NCBI GenBank assembly: GCA_019747815.1
Contig: JAIEQJ010000066.1
Span: 1-49,040 of the forward strand
Source: Hyphomonadaceae bacterium
GTDB taxonomy: Bacteria > Pseudomonadota > Alphaproteobacteria > Rhizobiales > Hyphomicrobiaceae
Length of the DNA stretch: 49,040 bases
Direction of reading: 5' to 3'
Both the position numbers and the translations under genes were made by a program. This document shows positions 35,278-44,575 of the stretch, one piece after another. The notes beneath the pieces were generated by a model. That model ran no database searches. It was not told the origin of the DNA and was given only the letters and a program-made list of their open reading frames with translations. The number at the start of each line of letters is the position of its first letter. The stretch's first letter is position 1.

Positions 35278-36849
35278 TCAGTGTCGGCCGTTCCTGGCGG
35301 GTCCCTGCCGGCCACGCTTGCGCCGGGCGGTCCTGGAGCTGCTCCTCGACGAGGGCCTTGCGGGGGTCGTGGTGGCAACGCCCTCGGCGCGGCATCGGTC
35401 GCAGCTCCCGCACCGAGGCGGGTGCTCCTCTCCGAAGTACCGCCGGATGAACACGCTCCGGCACTCGGTCGATTGGGCGTAGTCAGCAAGCAGTCGCAGG
35501 CGCCGTTCGCCCTCGTAGCGGAAGGTCTTGAGCTTCGCCACGACATCGCGCACGCCTGCCTGGAAGGTCTCCTGCGGCACCACGATGGTGATCCCACCAT
35601 CCTCGTCGCGCCCAACGAGGCCAGCCTCCTCGAGATCCGACAGCAGCACCTCGCAGATCCGCGCCGGTACGCCGGCCGAATAGGCAAGCGTCTCGGCGGT
35701 CGGAGCGCGCTCCTTGCCTGTCCAGGCGGTAAGGGCGGCCTCGAGCCGCTCCAGGTGCCGCGCGCCTGGGCGGCTTTGCGCCTGGAGGTGCTCGTGGATT
35801 TCAAGGTCGGCGGGGTCGAACAGGAGAATGCAGTGTGCCGGCCGGCCGTCGCGTCCCGCGCGACCGATCTCCTGAACGTATTGCTCCAGGGACCCGGGAG
35901 CCTGGTAATGGAGGATGTAGCGGATGTTGGGTTTGTCGATGCCCATGCCGAAGGCCGTCGTCGCGACCATGATGATGCGGCGGGACGGATTCATGAACTG
36001 GCGCTGTGCCGCGTCGCGATCCGCAGCGCGCATCTTCCCGTGATAGCGCGTGACGGGGATGCGCGCTCGCCCGAGGGCGCCCGAGACTTCGTCCACTGCC
36101 GTTGTGGTCGCGCAATAGATGATGCCGGGGCGCTGCAGCCGTTTGATGCGCCGGGCGGCAGCGGGGAACTTCGCCGCGCCAGGCACGATGTCGACGGTGA
36201 GGCGAAGGTTCTCGCGGTGCGCCGGGGCAACCAGCACCCGCGGCTGATGCAGGCGGAGTCGTTCGGCAATGTCCTCGCGGACCCGGGGTGTCGCCGTCGC
36301 GGTCAGGGCGAGCGCCGGCGGATTACCCAGGCGCCTGCGGGCATCGCCGAGGCGCAAGTAGGAGGGCCGGAAGTCGTGCCCCCATTCCGAGATGCAGTGA
36401 GCTTCATCGATGCACAGAAGGGCAGGCTGCGCGCGTTCGAACAGGGGAGCGGTCGCGATCGACTCGAGCGTTTCGGGCGTCGTGAGAACGACGAGACGGC
36501 CACCCTTCTTGAGCCGCTCAAGCGCGGCGCGTCGCTCGGCGGCCCGCAGGCGGCTGTGAAGCGCCACCACAGGAACGCCGCGCTTCCTCAGCGCGTGCTC
36601 CTGATCCATCATGAGGGCGATGAGCGGCGAGATGACGATGGTCGGCCGCTCAACGATCATCGCCGGAACCTGGTAGATCAGCGACTTGCCAAAACCGGTG
36701 GGCAGCGAGACGAGCGCATCGCGTCCGTTGAGGACGGCCAGCATCGCCGACTCCTGCTCGGGACGCAGGCTCTGGATGCGGAAGGTCCGGCGCGCAATCT
36801 GCCGACACGCGCTAAGCAGGTTCGTGCTGATGTCGTGATGTCTCTTCAC
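35278..36849 (-). CDS. RecQ-family ATP-dependent DNA helicase
   Basis: A 523-residue SF2 helicase. [20 protein letters not shown] is motif 0, LPTGFGKS (49-56) Walker [20 protein letters not shown] (about 148) motif II and the aromatic-rich loop, and [17 protein letters not shown] motif VI. A zinc-binding set follows ([13 protein letters not shown], then RCGSCDRC, about 463-487). It lacks an HRDC domain, and the tail after the zinc site is short and basic, so it is a compact RecQ. It unwinds 3'-5' in recombination repair. It is divergent from the VOC gene and about 80 bases upstream of selO on the same strand. Confidence 0.92.
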   Translation of the reverse strand: MKRHHDISTNLLSACRQIARRTFRIQSLRPEQESAMLAVLNGRDALVSLPTGFGKSLIYQVPAMIVERPTIVISPLIALMMDQEHALRKRGVPVVALHSRLRAAERRAALERLKKGGRLVVLTTPETLESIATAPLFERAQPALLCIDEAHCISEWGHDFRPSYLRLGDARRRLGNPPALALTATATPRVREDIAERLRLHQPRVLVAPAHRENLRLTVDIVPGAAKFPAAARRIKRLQRPGIIYCATTTAVDEVSGALGRARIPVTRYHGKMRAADRDAAQRQFMNPSRRIIMVATTAFGMGIDKPNIRYILHYQAPGSLEQYVQEIGRAGRDGRPAHCILLFDPADLEIHEHLQAQSRPGARHLERLEAALTAWTGKERAPTAETLAYSAGVPARICEVLLSDLEEAGLVGRDEDGGITIVVPQETFQAGVRDVVAKLKTFRYEGERRLRLLADYAQSTECRSVFIRRYFGEEHPPRCGSCDRCRAEGVATTTPARPSSRSSSRTARRKRGRQGPARNGRH

Positions 36850-37054
36850 GGCTCACCGCCGCCATTGGCCAGGCGTCCGAAAGCAAGCTGTGCGCTTGCG
36901 TTGCGCACACGCACCCTATCACGGCGTGGGGACGGCCCCGTGCGAATGGTTACGTCCATGGTTCCTTGCCTTCCGTCATCATTGGTCCGTTCGCATTGCC
37001 GGACAGCAGCGCGGCCACCACATACCCATCAGGCAAATACCCGAGGCAACCGCC

Positions 37055-37507
37055 ATGGCCGCAACCGCTAAAGCTCGCGCCGTCGGATTGAACCACATCG
37101 CGCTCGAGGTGGGAGACATCGAGGAAGCGCTCGCCTTCTACAGCCGCCTGTTTGAATTCAAGCTGCGCGGCAAGAGCGAGCACGCAGCGTTCATCGATCT
37201 TGGCGATCAGTTCCTTGCACTTCAGCAAGGGCGCAAGCAGCCCGGCGATGACGGGCGGCATTTCGGGCTGGTGGTCGACGACAAGGAAGCCGTGCGCGCG
37301 GCGCTGGCCGCTGCCGGCGTCAAGATCCTGCCGGGCCGCTTCCTGGACTTTCTCGACCCGTGGGGCAATCGCATCGAGATCGTCGGCTATGACAACATCC
37401 AGTTCACTAAGGCGCCGCACGTCCTGCGCGGCATGGGCCTGGCCAATCTCGCGAAGACTCCCCAGGCCATCAAGGAGCTGGCCGACAAGGGCATGGCGTC
37501 CGACTAA
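37055..37507 (+). CDS. VOC family protein (glyoxalase/dioxygenase superfamily)
   Basis: A 150-residue protein with one VOC module: VGLNHIALEVGDIEEALAFY supplies the first His-containing strand, GDDGRHFGLVVDDKEAVRAA the second His, and DPWGNRIEIVGY the Glu ligand. A metal site with two His and one Glu is therefore plausible. The reaction cannot be told. The ATG giving MAATAKARAVG is chosen; the frame is open upstream to 36890 but that part has no similarity. It is followed after 30 bases by the pterin dehydratase gene. Confidence 0.88.
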   Translation: MAATAKARAVGLNHIALEVGDIEEALAFYSRLFEFKLRGKSEHAAFIDLGDQFLALQQGRKQPGDDGRHFGLVVDDKEAVRAALAAAGVKILPGRFLDFLDPWGNRIEIVGYDNIQFTKAPHVLRGMGLANLAKTPQAIKELADKGMASD

Positions 37508-37537
37508 GCGCAATCCAGAACACAGGAGCATGACGTC

Positions 37538-37885
37538 ATGGCCGAAGCGCTCACGTCAAAAACGTGCACCTCCTGCAAGGGCGGGATCCCGCCGCTCACG
37601 CCGCAGCAGGCCGAAGAATTTCAGCGCCAGGTACCCGGTTGGGAGCTGCACAACGATGCGCACCGGATCGAGAGGAGGTTCAGGTTCCGCAACTTCGGCG
37701 ACGCGCTGCGCTTCGTTACCCGGGTCGGCGAGCTTGCCGAGGCGGAAGGGCATCATCCCGATATCAGCTTCGGCTGGGGCCATGCGGAAGTGAGCCTGCA
37801 GACCAAGAAGATCAAAGGCCTGCACGAGAACGACTTCATCATGGCCGCCAAGATCGATCGGCTCGCCGATGAGGCGACTGCATAG
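37538..37885 (+). CDS. phhB: 4a-hydroxytetrahydrobiopterin dehydratase (pterin-4a-carbinolamine dehydratase)
   Basis: A 115-residue protein. AEGHHPDISFGWGHAEVSL carries the family's H-H-P...W-x-H active-site signature, and an Asp follows in HENDFIMAAKID. It regenerates the pterin cofactor of aromatic amino-acid hydroxylases, or acts with molybdenum-cofactor enzymes. It has a short N-terminal extension with CTSCKGG, a C-x-x-C pair found in several alphaproteobacterial copies. It is probably co-transcribed with the VOC gene. Confidence 0.93.
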   Translation: MAEALTSKTCTSCKGGIPPLTPQQAEEFQRQVPGWELHNDAHRIERRFRFRNFGDALRFVTRVGELAEAEGHHPDISFGWGHAEVSLQTKKIKGLHENDFIMAAKIDRLADEATA

Positions 37886-37915
37886 CCAAGCCCCCGCCAA
37901 CGCGGCGTCTCGGCC

Positions 37916-40900
37916 TCAAGTCGGCGACCAGCGGAGGAAGTGACCGCGAGCCCACTCCCGCAGATAGATCCGAAAATTCGTTCGACGGGCCAATCGCTGA
38001 TCGAGGGCATCGAGCATGGCCTGGTAGTCTTCCGTCCGGTCCTTCAGCAATTCCCGGAGCAGATGAGACGTCGCCTGGTAGTCGCGTGGCTGCAGACGGT
38101 CCGATGACCAGAGGGCATCGATAAAAGCAGCCGCCACCGAACAATGCGAGCCAGGGTCGGCGCGCTTGCCGCCAAGGGCCTTCGTCGCTGCCTTGAAGCG
38201 GCGTCCAATGCCTTCCTCTCCATTCTCATGGTCCAGCTTCCTGGAGAAAACCAGTGTGGGAGGGTCGATTGAGATGAATTCCTGCCCGATATCTGCGAGG
38301 TCCGTGATCGCCTTGGCGTACTGTTCAGCAGAAAGGATCTTCCGGTCCCGCGCCTTCATCAGCACCGGCTGGAGCGAGGTAGCCGGCGTGCCCAGCATGC
38401 CTGCAACCTGGCGAGTGAAGAGATCGTCCACCAGCAGAATGCATCCCGACCCGTTGGCTGCGTAGACGTCATCGAAGAACCGCGCGCCTTTGACGGAGCC
38501 GAGTTTGCGGAACACCGGGGGAGGGTCCTTCACCGGCCGCGCGGGCAGGACCTCGGCGTTGTTCGTCAGCCAGTCGAGGTCGGACTTGATCGTCGTCCTG
38601 GTGCTTTCCTTCTGCTCCGCGGTGCGCTCGGTCAGATAGAGCTTGCCGCAGCGGTAGCCCATCGTGCCGGCGCTGCCCTTCTCCAGCGCAATGCTTTGAA
38701 GGCGCGCCTGGTAAAGGTCGACGGTTGCTTGGGCGATGCCGATCTTCCCGCACACGCCGACCACCGCATCCTCCAACCCCAGCCGGCGAATACAGTGGTA
38801 GGTAGCGGCATCGACCACGCAGCCGGCCGCGTTGTTCGCGCCGATGGCCCGAAACGCAGCCAGCCTCTCCTGCTCGAGCCCCGTGGAGACCCTATATGGC
38901 GTCCCCGTCTCGCCAAGGCCCAGCATCACATCGATCGGATCTACGCCCGTCATTCGAGCCAGCATTGCCAGCGACAGCCTGCCTTCCGCGTACTGCCTTC
39001 CCTGGGCGGTCACGTACTCGGAGCGCGCGACCAGCTGCGCCTTCAGCTCGGCGAAGGCATTCTCCCCTTCCGTGGTGACGCTGATCCGCTTGAGGCCCCT
39101 CGCGTCCGGAAAGCGCTCGTTGTACCGCTCCATCGCGGTATGGAATGCATCGACGTACTTGTGCTTGGCGGCCAATATCTCCCCCCTGGCGCCATCCAGG
39201 GGCCACACAAGCGTATCGCCGGGCTTGAGGCCCTGCACCGCCTTTGCGACGGCGTGGTCAGGAGGCAGGGCTTCGTGCTCGACATTGCGCACGGCTTCGT
39301 CAGTCTCGATGAGGAAGCGGCGGGTCGAGCCATCGCCCAACCGCACCTCGAAGCTGTGATCGGGCCCGATCACCGTTGAGAGCAGATTGAGCCCTTCCAG
39401 CTCTTCCCCGCCCAGCACCACCGACATCAGCCCCATCCACGCGGCGGGCGCGCTACGGTTCAGAACGAATCCGCGATAGGCGAGCTTCAGCGCCCGATCA
39501 GGCTGGCCAAAGCTGGCGAGAGCCCGGGCAAGCCTCGACCGTTCCGCGACCGTGCCCTCATGCGTGTCCTCGACGGGCGCAGCCAGCAGTTCACGAACGC
39601 GATCCTCGCGCCCGCCCCGGATGAGGGAGTCGATGTGCCACAGGAAGAGGAGCAGCTTTTCCGGCGAGGCAAGGTAGGTGGCCTCAATGAGCGGCGCGGC
39701 CGTCCTGGCATCCCCGCTGTTCCAATAGTGTATTGCCGCCATCCTCCGATAGAATGGCTTTGCCGCGACCTCCGCTGGAATGGCCTTGAGCACCGCCTGC
39801 GCCCGCGCCGCGAGCTGAGCTTCGATACTGGATTGCAGATAGGTGCGAAGGCCGACCGTGTCCTTGTCAGGCTGCACGCGCCCGGCCAACAGGTCCGAGG
39901 CCGCCTCGGATGCGTTATGGCTCTCCAGGAACTGCGCAATCTGCAAGCGATCGGCAAAGTCCAGTTCCGTCTCGTGCTCGCGCACCGCTTGGATCAATTC
40001 CTTCACATGCAAGGGCAGGGGCAACGCCTCGGACAGATCATCGAGTTCGTCTTCATCTCGCTCCGCATCAGCCGCAGAGGGCTTTGCCTGGGCATCACCA
40101 GCCAGTCCCAACGCATGCCCGCGCGCTCTCAGCAGCTCGCGCACCGCAAACGGGCCGCCCGAAGTTTCGTGCTGCTCCAGGGCCGCACGCAAAGTCTCCG
40201 CGTCCTTCCTCGCGATAGCGATCTCTGCGCGCACTTCGAACACAACGGGGCGCAAGTGTTCCGGCAATGATTTGGGAACCACGCCCTCAATGCGTTCGAG
40301 CGCCCGGTCTGGCTGCTTCGCGGCCAGCACCTGAGCCGCGAACAACCGGGCTTCCGGATCGTCCTTGCCCTCGGCCAGCAACTCGACCGCTTTGTGATCC
40401 TCGTCGGCATGGAGATAGAGAAGCGCCCGCGCGCGAAGCAGGATGGGGTCCCTGCCGGCCTTCGCCATCGTCTGGTCCAGCACGTCGGCGGAGGCCGCAT
40501 CATCACCTGCATAGCGGCAGGCGGATGCGAGGTTTGCCGCCAACGGAATGATCTCGTCGGGATTGATGTGTTCGGCCGCGATCTCTTTGGCCCACACGCC
40601 CCTCAGAACGGTGGCGCAACGCCCCACTGTCCCAATCACATCAGTGCCCGCCAGCTTGCCCAGCATTGTCTCGGGATCATTCAGGATCGGCTCCAGCTCC
40701 GCCTCGGCTGCGAACCGCGTAAGCAAGTCGTTGCCGGGGTGCGCCGCCGCCGCATCAGCCGCCATTGTCCGCCACGCGGGGTCGTCGTGCTGCCGCAGGA
40801 AGACAATGGCTCCAATGCTGAAATCTGGGGTCGCGTGCGTCTCGGCGGGCACGATGGCGCGCGGATCGCTGACACTCTTGTCCCTTGCCCGCGCCTGCAG

Positions 40901-41866
40901 CAGCACGCTTGCCGCGGACCCATGCGAGGGATGATCCGCCAGAATGGCCTCGGCGCGCTTCGCCGCGCCGACCCGATCGCCGTTGGCGAGTTCAGCAAAG
41001 GCCAGATTGGTGCGAGCCTTCGCGTCAGCGGGCCGCAGGGTGTGCGCCTGCCTCGAAAACTCGAGCGCGGGCGCATATCGGCCAGAGTTCAGATGGATCG
41101 CCGAGATGTTCGAGAGGATGCGGTAGCGAGCGTAGGGCGGCGGATCACGCGCAAGCAGGCGCGTCAGCTCCTCGAGTGGGACCTTTGCTTGGCCTTTGCG
41201 TACCAGATTGCGGTAGGCGGTGATTTCGGCATGGAGGCTTCCCGGCTCCGACTGTGCCTCCGGCTCCAGCTCCGCATCGTACTCTTCGCGGACCACCGTC
41301 CGTGATGCGGACAGTCCCTTTATCTCCTCCAGGATGAGATCGAGCTTTGCGTGGGTGTCGGCACCTGTCTTCCGAACTTCCTTAAGAATGGGCTGTTCGT
41401 ATACTCTGCCCGACGGCAGGAACGCATCGAGCGCATCCGGGTACTTGGCAATCTCAAGGCGGAGATCCTGCCACCCCATGACGGTGACGCGGCAAGGCCA
41501 CCCGTCAGTGTGCAGCTCCTGTGTTATTTGCGCAGCGGTCGCCTGGATCCTGGCGTCGCGTTCCGATGTGGTCGCGAAGACGAGCTCGGTGAGATCCGGC
41601 CTGAGCTTCCTCGCCTTCGCAACGTCGGCGCGGATGATCTTTTCTGTGATCGGCTCGTCAATGCGCTTGCACTGGATGCCGACCGGTTGCTTCGGATCTC
41701 GATCACGGAAGCCGAAGAGGTCGATGCCCTGCTGATCCTGGCCTTCGCGGCCCCATTCCTGCAGCTGCTGGTCGCCGATAATGTTGCGGAACAAAGGCGC
41801 GCAGCACCGCTGGAAATCTTGCCAGTTCAGCGGCTTGGGGATTTCAACGGAACTGATATCTGTCAC
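37916..41866 (-). CDS. Mrr-like nuclease - TPR - GreAB-C - PIN domain protein
   Basis: About 1316 residues. N-terminal (about 10-150): LNWQDFQRCCAPLF, then GQDQQGIDLFGF and VGIQCKR, the D...Q-x-K pattern of a PD-(D/E)XK nuclease. Middle (about 190-830): helical TPR-like repeats (AKARTNLAFAELANG and others). About 840-930: SFEVRLGDGSTRRFLIETD through LPPDHAVAKAVQGLKPGDTL, the C-terminal domain of GreA/GreB. About 1010-1300: a PIN-like nuclease with AGCVVDAATYHCIRRLG and CILLVDDLFTRQVAG giving the acidic residues. The TPR-GreAB-C-PIN layout is a known predicted conflict-system architecture. The start is uncertain: GTG at 41866 or TTG at 41908, neither with a good ribosome-binding site. It follows the S8 protease gene on the same strand after about 100-140 bases. 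Confidence 0.75.
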   Translation of the reverse strand: MTDISSVEIPKPLNWQDFQRCCAPLFRNIIGDQQLQEWGREGQDQQGIDLFGFRDRDPKQPVGIQCKRIDEPITEKIIRADVAKARKLRPDLTELVFATTSERDARIQATAAQITQELHTDGWPCRVTVMGWQDLRLEIAKYPDALDAFLPSGRVYEQPILKEVRKTGADTHAKLDLILEEIKGLSASRTVVREEYDAELEPEAQSEPGSLHAEITAYRNLVRKGQAKVPLEELTRLLARDPPPYARYRILSNISAIHLNSGRYAPALEFSRQAHTLRPADAKARTNLAFAELANGDRVGAAKRAEAILADHPSHGSAASVLLQARARDKSVSDPRAIVPAETHATPDFSIGAIVFLRQHDDPAWRTMAADAAAAHPGNDLLTRFAAEAELEPILNDPETMLGKLAGTDVIGTVGRCATVLRGVWAKEIAAEHINPDEIIPLAANLASACRYAGDDAASADVLDQTMAKAGRDPILLRARALLYLHADEDHKAVELLAEGKDDPEARLFAAQVLAAKQPDRALERIEGVVPKSLPEHLRPVVFEVRAEIAIARKDAETLRAALEQHETSGGPFAVRELLRARGHALGLAGDAQAKPSAADAERDEDELDDLSEALPLPLHVKELIQAVREHETELDFADRLQIAQFLESHNASEAASDLLAGRVQPDKDTVGLRTYLQSSIEAQLAARAQAVLKAIPAEVAAKPFYRRMAAIHYWNSGDARTAAPLIEATYLASPEKLLLFLWHIDSLIRGGREDRVRELLAAPVEDTHEGTVAERSRLARALASFGQPDRALKLAYRGFVLNRSAPAAWMGLMSVVLGGEELEGLNLLSTVIGPDHSFEVRLGDGSTRRFLIETDEAVRNVEHEALPPDHAVAKAVQGLKPGDTLVWPLDGARGEILAAKHKYVDAFHTAMERYNERFPDARGLKRISVTTEGENAFAELKAQLVARSEYVTAQGRQYAEGRLSLAMLARMTGVDPIDVMLGLGETGTPYRVSTGLEQERLAAFRAIGANNAAGCVVDAATYHCIRRLGLEDAVVGVCGKIGIAQATVDLYQARLQSIALEKGSAGTMGYRCGKLYLTERTAEQKESTRTTIKSDLDWLTNNAEVLPARPVKDPPPVFRKLGSVKGARFFDDVYAANGSGCILLVDDLFTRQVAGMLGTPATSLQPVLMKARDRKILSAEQYAKAITDLADIGQEFISIDPPTLVFSRKLDHENGEEGIGRRFKAATKALGGKRADPGSHCSVAAAFIDALWSSDRLQPRDYQATSHLLRELLKDRTEDYQAMLDALDQRLARRTNFRIYLREWARGHFLRWSPT

Positions 41867-42007
41867 GGCGACGGCTTTCGGCAAGACGTGCTGTCGGGAG
41901 CGCTCCAAGCGCTACCCGATTCGTTCCGCAGGCGTTGCCAGGGGCAGATTGCCCTCGATGCGCATAGCTGCATTAGTTGCGGCCGCTTCCTACCGCGCAC
42001 CTCCTCG

Positions 42008-44575
42008 TCAGGCCGCCTGCCGCACCCTTGCCGCAACCTGGATGTCGCTCAGCGTGATGCCCCGGCCGACGAGCAGGTTTCTCATCTGGTCGTTCACCGG
42101 ACCTGCCTTTTCCGCGTCGCGTATCGTCATCAATAAGGCGAAGCGGATACCCTCCGCCGGGAAGTCCGCGGACTTGCGGGTGAGCGGCTCGACGATCAAC
42201 CGCCAGTTGGAGCTGGTGCCGCGCCCCTTCGGCATGCTTGTCAGGAGCCGCTTCACCGGCGACCACTTGACTCCGTTGCGCAGCATTTCCTTCTCGCGCT
42301 TCTTCATGCCGGGCGGCGTTGCCGCGCCGTCGTGGTCGAGCTGTCCTTCCCAACCGATTTCGCCGGTTTCGGGATCAATCGTCTCCTGGCGCAGATGCAC
42401 ATCCAGCTCGACGCGCAGCGCCTCGTCCTTGAATGCCCGGTCAATGGGCGGGGAATACACCAGTGTCGCATCCACATCGCCGCGGCAGGCGCCTTCAGGT
42501 GTAACCAGGCACTGGGGCCACGCGAAATCGAAATCCAGCACCCTGTCCGGCGGCAGCACCTGATCGAAGACGATCGTAATTTCGTGCGGGCTGTCGACGA
42601 GTGCTTCATCGCCCCGCAGGGGCATCCCGAACCCGACGAACTCCGGCGCGATGTGCCGGATCGACTTCGCCTGCAGGCCCGCTGCCCGCTTCGCCCGGTG
42701 AATCATCAGAGCGTGCAGCAGCTCGCGGCTGGCCTTGCGCTCGAGCCGCTGGTCGAGCGTTGCGAGCGTGCACGCAACAAGGGGCGACGCGAAGCTCGTC
42801 CCGCAGGTCTCAATGATCGTCCCGTCGGTCGCGAAGGAGGCGAGGCCGGAGCGGTTGCCCGTTGCCGGTGACGGGTCGACACCGCCGATGTGCGACAGGT
42901 CCGGCTTCCGCGAAAACCCGGTCCCGGGGCCGCGTCGCGTATAGGTGGTCGGCATCAGCGGCACGTGGCCGGCAATGCCGCGCGGATTCACGGCGCCGAC
43001 GGTCACCGCATGGAACGCTTCGGCCGGCGGCGTGATGCCCTGATGACCGGACTGCGCCGCGAGCATTTGGATCGCCGCACTGGCATCCTCCGGCCACGCA
43101 GGCCTTGTCTCGGCGCCCTCCAGATTGCCCGCCGAGATGACGAAGATCACGTCGTTCTTTCGCGCTATCCCGTCGAACGCTTCCGCCACGAAGGAGTACG
43201 CGCCCGTCTGCGAAGGCCCGCAGGCGAAGCTGAAGTTGACCACTCGCACCTTGGCGTTGGCCTTCGCCGCCTTGATCGATTCATCGACCTGGTCGAAGAA
43301 CGTGTCATAGTTGGGGTAGTACGAGCTTCTCAGGTCCTTGCGCGGAAAGAGATCGAGGTCGAACACCTTTACGCCGGCGGTTTCGAGATGCTCTGCGAGG
43401 TCCGGGTTGAGCACATATGCTCCCGCACAGAGGCCCGCGATGAAGGTCCCGTGCCGCTCGTTGCGGTCCGCCGCCGGCACCTGTCCCGCGCTGCCGCCGA
43501 TCCAGGGCGCCAGGGCCGGGACGGCCGCGACGCCGCCGTCGAGCACGCCCACCACCGGGTAGTCGTAGTCCGCCACCGGCTTTGGAAGTGAAACGCTCCT
43601 TCCGGAGGGCACCGGCTGTGCCGTGCCCTCATCCAAAACAACCGGCAAATGCACGGCGCGCACGAGGGATTGCTCGCCGAGCAGCGCGAGCAGATCCTCG
43701 TGGCGCTTGTGGTCGAGATCGGGCTCGCCCCTTTGCCGTCCGAGCTGCACCACACCGCCACGCCGTTCGCGCGCGGGCCCCGCAAGCTCCGGGGGCATCT
43801 CGATGAGTCGCCTCGCCGGGTCCCGCAGCAGTCTGACCGATAGTGCAAGGGTCGGGTGGATCAGCTGCGCCCGCAGCGTCTGCGACAGCGCGGGCTTGAT
43901 CTCCAGCCCTCCGGGGATTTCGCCGACCGCCTCAAGGAAGCGTGCGACCAGCCGCTCGACCGCGCCCGGACCGACGATCTCCTCCTCGACGCGAAACAGA
44001 TCGACCACGTACGAGCCGATTGCGTCCGGACGGCGCAGCGCCTCGATGGCCAGGTCCGTTTCGAATGCGATGCGGTCGTCCCGGTCATGCAGCCGGATGT
44101 CCTCGATGGACCCCAGCTCGCTGCGATATTCCGAGACCGCCTCGACCTGCTTGCCCGTCCTCTTGTCGACGCGCGACCGCGGCGTTTCCTCCGCCCTCTC
44201 GCCAATGAGATCGCCCAATTCCTGCAACGCCCGCGGCGCGCCATGCACGATCAGGTTGCCGTCTTCGTCTCCGCCGATCAGCGAGAGGTGGTTCTTCGGG
44301 GTGAACAGCCGATCAAGCGGCCGATGCGACTTCGCGAGCGCCGTCTCGCGCATCTTCACGTGCAAGAACCCGACCGGCTGCGCCTGCTCGGTCAGCGTCC
44401 GGGCGAAATCGGTCAGATTGCTCTGGATACCGGCCTTGTGCCGCGCAAAACCCGCATTGTCGCCGGCGAAGAAATCCTTCTGGCTTCCGCCCGCAGGCTT
44501 GTCTGGCTTCTTGTGAAACCCGTCGCCATTCATGATGACCTGCACGGGCCGCAGGATGCGCTCATGATTGTCCAT
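42008..44575 (-). CDS. ietS: S8 family serine protease, IetS-like
   Basis: An 855-residue protein. A subtilisin catalytic domain sits in the middle: Asp in YDYPVVGVLDGGV (about 338-348), His in NERHGTFIAGLCAGA (about 375), and Ser in ETCGTSFASPLVACTL (about 588), with VNFSFACGPSQ and VISAGNLEGAE as substrate-binding strands. The 330-residue N-terminal and 250-residue C-terminal regions are family-specific. It has no signal peptide, so it acts in the cytoplasm. Its start overlaps the end of the AAA+ ATPase gene by 14 bases. S8 protease plus AAA+ ATPase in this order is the IetAS anti-phage system; the mechanism is not established. Confidence 0.85.
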   Translation of the reverse strand: MDNHERILRPVQVIMNGDGFHKKPDKPAGGSQKDFFAGDNAGFARHKAGIQSNLTDFARTLTEQAQPVGFLHVKMRETALAKSHRPLDRLFTPKNHLSLIGGDEDGNLIVHGAPRALQELGDLIGERAEETPRSRVDKRTGKQVEAVSEYRSELGSIEDIRLHDRDDRIAFETDLAIEALRRPDAIGSYVVDLFRVEEEIVGPGAVERLVARFLEAVGEIPGGLEIKPALSQTLRAQLIHPTLALSVRLLRDPARRLIEMPPELAGPARERRGGVVQLGRQRGEPDLDHKRHEDLLALLGEQSLVRAVHLPVVLDEGTAQPVPSGRSVSLPKPVADYDYPVVGVLDGGVAAVPALAPWIGGSAGQVPAADRNERHGTFIAGLCAGAYVLNPDLAEHLETAGVKVFDLDLFPRKDLRSSYYPNYDTFFDQVDESIKAAKANAKVRVVNFSFACGPSQTGAYSFVAEAFDGIARKNDVIFVISAGNLEGAETRPAWPEDASAAIQMLAAQSGHQGITPPAEAFHAVTVGAVNPRGIAGHVPLMPTTYTRRGPGTGFSRKPDLSHIGGVDPSPATGNRSGLASFATDGTIIETCGTSFASPLVACTLATLDQRLERKASRELLHALMIHRAKRAAGLQAKSIRHIAPEFVGFGMPLRGDEALVDSPHEITIVFDQVLPPDRVLDFDFAWPQCLVTPEGACRGDVDATLVYSPPIDRAFKDEALRVELDVHLRQETIDPETGEIGWEGQLDHDGAATPPGMKKREKEMLRNGVKWSPVKRLLTSMPKGRGTSSNWRLIVEPLTRKSADFPAEGIRFALLMTIRDAEKAGPVNDQMRNLLVGRGITLSDIQVAARVRQAA

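Noticed and set aside
33669-35804. The full 711-codon frame ending in SelO
   Set aside because: The first 200 codons overlap the RecQ-like gene and lack SelO similarity; the real gene starts at 35198.
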